NCBI RefSeq assembly: GCF_017591435.1
Contig: NC_059294.1
Coordinates: forward strand, 13,466,604 to 13,530,603
DNA from: Portunus trituberculatus
Taxonomy: Eukaryota > Arthropoda > Malacostraca > Decapoda > Portunidae
Direction of reading: 5' to 3'
Length of the DNA stretch: 64,000 nucleotides
The translations under genes were made by a program, and so were the position numbers. Shown here one piece after another: positions 58,106-64,000 of the stretch. The notes under the pieces were generated by a model that searched no databases, was not told the DNA's origin, and was given only the letters and a program-made list of their open reading frames with translations. Within the stretch, counting starts at the first letter, position 1; the number at the start of each line of letters is the position of its first letter.

Positions 58106-58655
58106 AAAAAAAAAAAATAAATAAGAAGCTTTAATTTAGTAAAAGCATAATGAAAGTGTGGTGGCCCGATACACCCCAGTATACGAAATACACTGGGGTG
58201 AATCGGGCCACTCACTGAAGTGCCTATAGCACTAAAATTAAAGGGAATTTTTTATTTCTGATTAAACATGCAAAAGAACAAAGAATTATCTATATGACCT
58301 GCAATTTTTTATAAAAATTCAACAAAATTTAGTGTACTTTCAGGAGAAATTGAATAAGTTTTTTTTTATATGAAAATTTTGCAACTTTGAAAAACACACT
58401 TTTTTTGGGGACGCCCTAGGAACCATAAGTTTTCGGTCAGGACCAAAAACTTTTTTAAGGTTGTGTAGATACTGAAGTGGGCTTTCAAGCCCAGTATTCA
58501 CTTTTTTCAATTTTCAAATTTTTCATAAATTTTTGAGGAGTGGCCCAATTCACCCCAGCTGGCAGGGGGGACCAGTTCACAAGGGTCTATGCTAGCTGCA
58601 ATGAATAATATATATTTAGAATAAGGAGATATAAGGCAATTCAAACATTAAATGT

Positions 58656-60794
<2,139 letters not shown>

Positions 60795-60842
60795 ATTTAT
60801 ATAATATATAATTTCAGACTAGTGGAACCTTACTGTCATTTC

Positions 60843-63800
60843 ACAGGAGGAGGTAGTAGACACCTACCGAAACAATAACAATAACTTACTCCCAGTGAGA
60901 TCTAATAGCACTAGTTCAGGAGGTGCTGTGAACCTTCCATTAAAGCTAGTTGTGATCTCGTTGAACGTTTCCCTTTTTGTCTCACAACTCAAGGGGGTAG
61001 TCACAGCCTACCCTCTAAAGACAGCTCTCCTTCTTCACACAAAACTACATGCACTTACCACACATACACCCTTCACTGCAAATAAAAATTTAAAAGAAAA
61101 ATGGGACCCAAAATAAACAACTCCTCTGAGTCCCCCTCTGGGGAGGGGACCAAAAATGTCCCCAGGTCGGACACCTCTCCTGTTGAAGACCACAAATGCC
61201 TTGACACCTCCCTCAACTTTTTCTACATTAACTTCTGCAACATTCGCAGTCTTAGATCTAATTTTCAACCTGTGGAACACCACCTCTCCTCTACTAAACC
61301 TCATCGTCTTTTCCTCACCGAAACACAGCTATCTGAGGCAACTGACAGTAGCCCCTTCTCTATTCCCTCTTACTTTCTCTATTATCATTTTCATTCCAAA
61401 GCTGGATGTTGCGTCTATGTACGCAACGACTTAACTTGCTCTCGTGCCCATGCTCTTGAGTCTTCCGAATTTTCCACCATCTGGCTACGACTTAACAGTC
61501 ACTCTCAAACAAAATTAATCTGTGCTGTTTATCTCTCCCCTAACTCTTCTGACTATAGTAATTTCTTTGACTACTTAACTTCTAAAGTGGAGCACATTCT
61601 GTCCCTCTACCCTTTTGCTGAGATTTCCATTCTTGGAAATTTCAATGTTCACCACCAGCTTTGGCTTTCCTCTCCCTTCACTGACCACCCTGGTGAACTA
61701 GCCTTCAACTTTGCTATCCTCCATGACCTAGAGCAACTGGTGCAACACCCTACTCGTATTCCTGACCGTCTTGGAGACACGCCCAACATTCTTGATCTCT
61801 TCCTCACCTCTAACCCTTCTGCTTATGCTGTCACCCTTTCATCTCCGTTGGGCTCCTCCGATCACAATCTCATTTCTGTATCTTGTCCTATTTTTCCAAT
61901 CCTCTGCAGGATCCCCAAAGCGAAGGTGCCTCTGGCGTTTTGCCTCTGCCAGTTGGGGGACCTGAGGAGGTATTATGCTGATTTTCCTGGAATGATTATT
62001 GCTTCCGTGTCAGAGACCCATCTCTTTGTGCTGAACGCATAACAGAGGTGTTAGTATCTGGCATGGAGGCGTACATTCCTCATTCTTTTCTCAACCTAAA
62101 CCTTCTAAACCTTGGTTTAACTCAGCCTGTTCTCGTGCTATACATGATAGAGAGGTTGCCCACAAAAGGTACTTGAGCCTTCCATCTCCTGAATCTCATG
62201 CACTTTATATCTCTGCCGGAATCATGCCAAGTCTGTTCTTCAACTTGCCAAACACTCTTTCATAAATAGGAAATGTCAAAATCTTTCAAACTCAAACTCT
62301 CCTCGTGACTTCTGGCATCTAGCCAAAACATCTCAAATAACTTCACTTCTTCATCTTTCCTCCTTTATTTCATCCTGATGGCACCACTGCCATCTCTTCT
62401 GTCTCTAAAGCTGAACTCTTTTCTCAAACCTTTGCTCACAACTCCACCTTGGACGATTCTGGGCTTGTCCCTCCCTCTCCCTCTGACTATTTCATGTCTA
62501 CAATCAAAATTCTTCGTAATGATGTTTTCCATGCCCTTGCTGGCCTAAACCCTTGGAAGGCTTATGGACCTGATGGGGTCTCTCCTATTGTTCTCAAAAA
62601 CTGTGCTTCTGTGCTTGCACCTTGCCTGGCCAAACTCTTCCAACTTTGTCTATCGACTTCTACCTTTCCTTCCTGCTGGAAGTTCGCCTACATTCAGCCT
62701 GTTCTTAAAAAGGGTGACCGTTCTAACCCCTCTAACTATAGCTTTAATCTCCTGCTTGTCTAAAGTTTTTGAATCTATCCTGAATAGGAAGATTCTCAAA
62801 CATCTGTCACTTCACAATCTTCTGTCTGATCGCCAGTATGGCTTCCGTCAAGGTCGCTCTACTGATGATTTTCTGGCTTTCCTTACTGAGTCTTGGTCAT
62901 CCTCTTTTAGAGATTTCGGTGAAACTTTTGCTGTTGCATTAGACATATCAAAAGCTTTTGATAGAGTCTGGCATAAAGCTTTGATTTCAAAACTGCCCTC
63001 TTACGGCTTCTATCCTTCTCTCTGCAACTTTATCTCATGTTTCCTTTCCGACCGCTCTATTGCTGCTGTGGTAGACGGCTACTGTTCTTCTCCTAAACCT
63101 ATTAATAGTGGTGTTCCTCAGGGTTCTGTCCTGTCACCCACTCTCTTTCTATTATTCATTAATGACCTTCTTAACCAAACTTCTTGCCCTATCCACTCCT
63201 ATGCTGATGATACCACCCTACATCTTTCCACATTCTTTCAGAGACGTCCAACCCTTCAGTAAATTAACAGATCACGTGGGGACGCCACGGAACGCCTGAC
63301 TTCCGATCTTTCTAAAATTTCCGTTTGGGGCAGAGAAAATCTAGTAGTTTTCAATGCCTCAAAAACTCAATTCCTCCATCTATCAACTCGACACAACCTT
63401 CCAGACAACTATCCCTCTTCTTCAATGACACTCAACTGTCTCCCTCTTCCACAATGAATATCCTCGGTCTGTCCTTTGCTCATAATCTTAACTGGAAACT
63501 TCACATCTCATCTCTTGCTAAAACAGTTTTTCTCGCCCCTCCAACTGCTTACTCTGTATAAGGGCCTTATCCGTCCCTGTATGGAGTACTCTTCGCATGT
63601 TTGGGGGTTCCAGTCACACAGCTTTGCTTGATAGGGTGGAATCGAAAGCTCTTCGTCTCATCAACTCCCCTCCTCTGACTAACTGTCTTCAGTCTCTTTC
63701 TCACCGCCGAAATGTTGCATCCCTTTCTATATTTTATCGCTATTTTCATGGTAACTGTTCTACTGATCTTGCTAACTGCATGCCTCCCTCCTCCTGCGGC

Positions 63801-64000
63801 CACGCTGCACAAGGCTTTCTTCTTCCTCTCATCCCTATTCTGTCCAACTCTCTAATGCAAGAGTTAACCAGTATGCTCAATCATTCATCCCTTTCACTGG
63901 TAAACTCTGGAACTCCCTCCCTGCATCTGTATTTCCAAATCCTACAACTTGTCTTCTTTTAAGAGGGAGGTATCGAGGCATTTGCTCCCCTAATTCTGGC
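60843..64000 (+). mobile_element. LINE family A, copy A5 (runs off the window)
   Basis: Begins with the family start motif (GGAGGAGGTAGTAGACACCT at 60847) and follows A3 almost base for base to the window end, at the stop region of the RT (GAGGTATCGAGGCATTTGCT). Differences from A3 are few substitutions, small indels and a deletion of about 40 bp at 63525 (loss of the ASMKLGVLRRLRQ-equivalent). The high similarity indicates recent spread. Confidence 0.93.
61101..63962 (+). pseudogene. Family A LINE endonuclease-RT (copy A5)
   Basis: ATG at 61101 opens MGPKINNSSESPSGEGTKN. Endonuclease blocks: NFFYINFCNIRSLRSNFQ, LFLTETQLSEATDSS, EISILGNFNVHHQLWLSS (the catalytic Asp of GDFN is Asn here), and SSPLGSSDHNLISVSC. 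Frame changes lie near 61905, 61990, 62080 and 62740. The RT is in frame at about 62750-63260 (DRQYGFRQGRSTDDFLAFL, VALDISKAFDRVWHKALI, INSGVPQGSVLSPTLFLLFI, HSYADDTTLHLSTFFQRRPT), then a TAA at 63260. The altered endonuclease Asp alone would be expected to abolish activity. Confidence 0.92.

Larger units (their letters stand above)
56621..58560 (-). mobile_element. pogo/Tigger-like element T4 with repeated GGGGTGAATTGGGCCA motif
   Basis: The minus strand encodes the C-terminal half of a DDE_1 (pogo/Tigger) transposase at 57010-58105. Copies of GGGGTGAATTGGGCCA lie at 56621 (variant CAGGGTGAATACGGGCCACT), 56831, 58161 (inverted), 58192 and 58541 (inverted). The outer copies are in opposite orientation, as expected of terminal repeats. 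The inner pair forms a 20-bp-arm palindrome. Exact termini and target duplication were not resolved. The N-terminal half of the gene is absent and a poly(A) run (58094-58117) sits at the break. Confidence 0.7.

Overview
The window looks like intergenic and intronic DNA of an arthropod nuclear genome, most likely a decapod crustacean and perhaps a crab. This is inferred from the transposon mix (BS/jockey-like and CR1-like LINEs, a DIRS element, Ty3/gypsy elements, Tigger/pogo, Ginger, piggyBac and Harbinger relics) and from very long dinucleotide arrays. No bacterial-style operon, CRISPR array, rRNA or tRNA gene was found. Nearly all recognisable coding sequence is transposon-derived and broken.

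Layout. 0.6-3.8 kb: two abutting minisatellites (22-bp, then 23-bp units). 4.8-10.35 kb (minus): a frameshifted DIRS-type tyrosine-recombinase retrotransposon. 10.4-20 kb: three copies of one EN-RT LINE (called family A here; 10.4, 15.25 and 16.7 kb), a fragment of a CR1-like LINE, a hAT-like end and a gypsy gag/LTR piece. 20.9-21.6 kb: a piggyBac transposase relic beside a 450-bp inverted-repeat element. 21.8-23.5 kb (minus): an integrase plus PHD-finger gene of Ginger type. 24.2-24.87 kb: a large foldback repeat around a (TA)n core. 24.86-34.67 kb (minus): a Ty3/gypsy element whose integrase lies before its reverse transcriptase (Gmr1-like order). Inside it sits a second, internally deleted gypsy element with both 323-bp LTRs (27750-30580).

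34.7-42.3 kb: long (TA)n tracts, G/T-rich and AT-rich minisatellites, a Harbinger relic, a minus-strand family A copy, and one good exon of an uncharacterised arthropod multicopy family (41081-41758). 42.3-53.66 kb: three head-to-tail copies of the CR1-like LINE (family B), each ending in the same ACTAGGTAAATACACAC tail. The first copy holds two nested Tigger-like elements. 54.07-56.46 kb (minus): two well-defined exons of what looks like a genuine host gene (start codon, strong Kozak, matching splice phases, His/Gln-rich stretch), with a Tigger-like element in the intron between them. 56.6-60.7 kb: two further pogo/Tigger elements, one inserted in a (TA)n array. 60.84-64 kb: another family A copy running off the window.

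The genes do not form a pathway. The structure comes from repeated transposon insertion into transposon tails and simple repeats. The points most worth a second look are the Gmr1-like domain order, the Ginger/PHD gene, the group of diverged pogo/Tigger elements, the UAAUG stop-start junction in family B copy 2, and the two unrecognised host-like exons.
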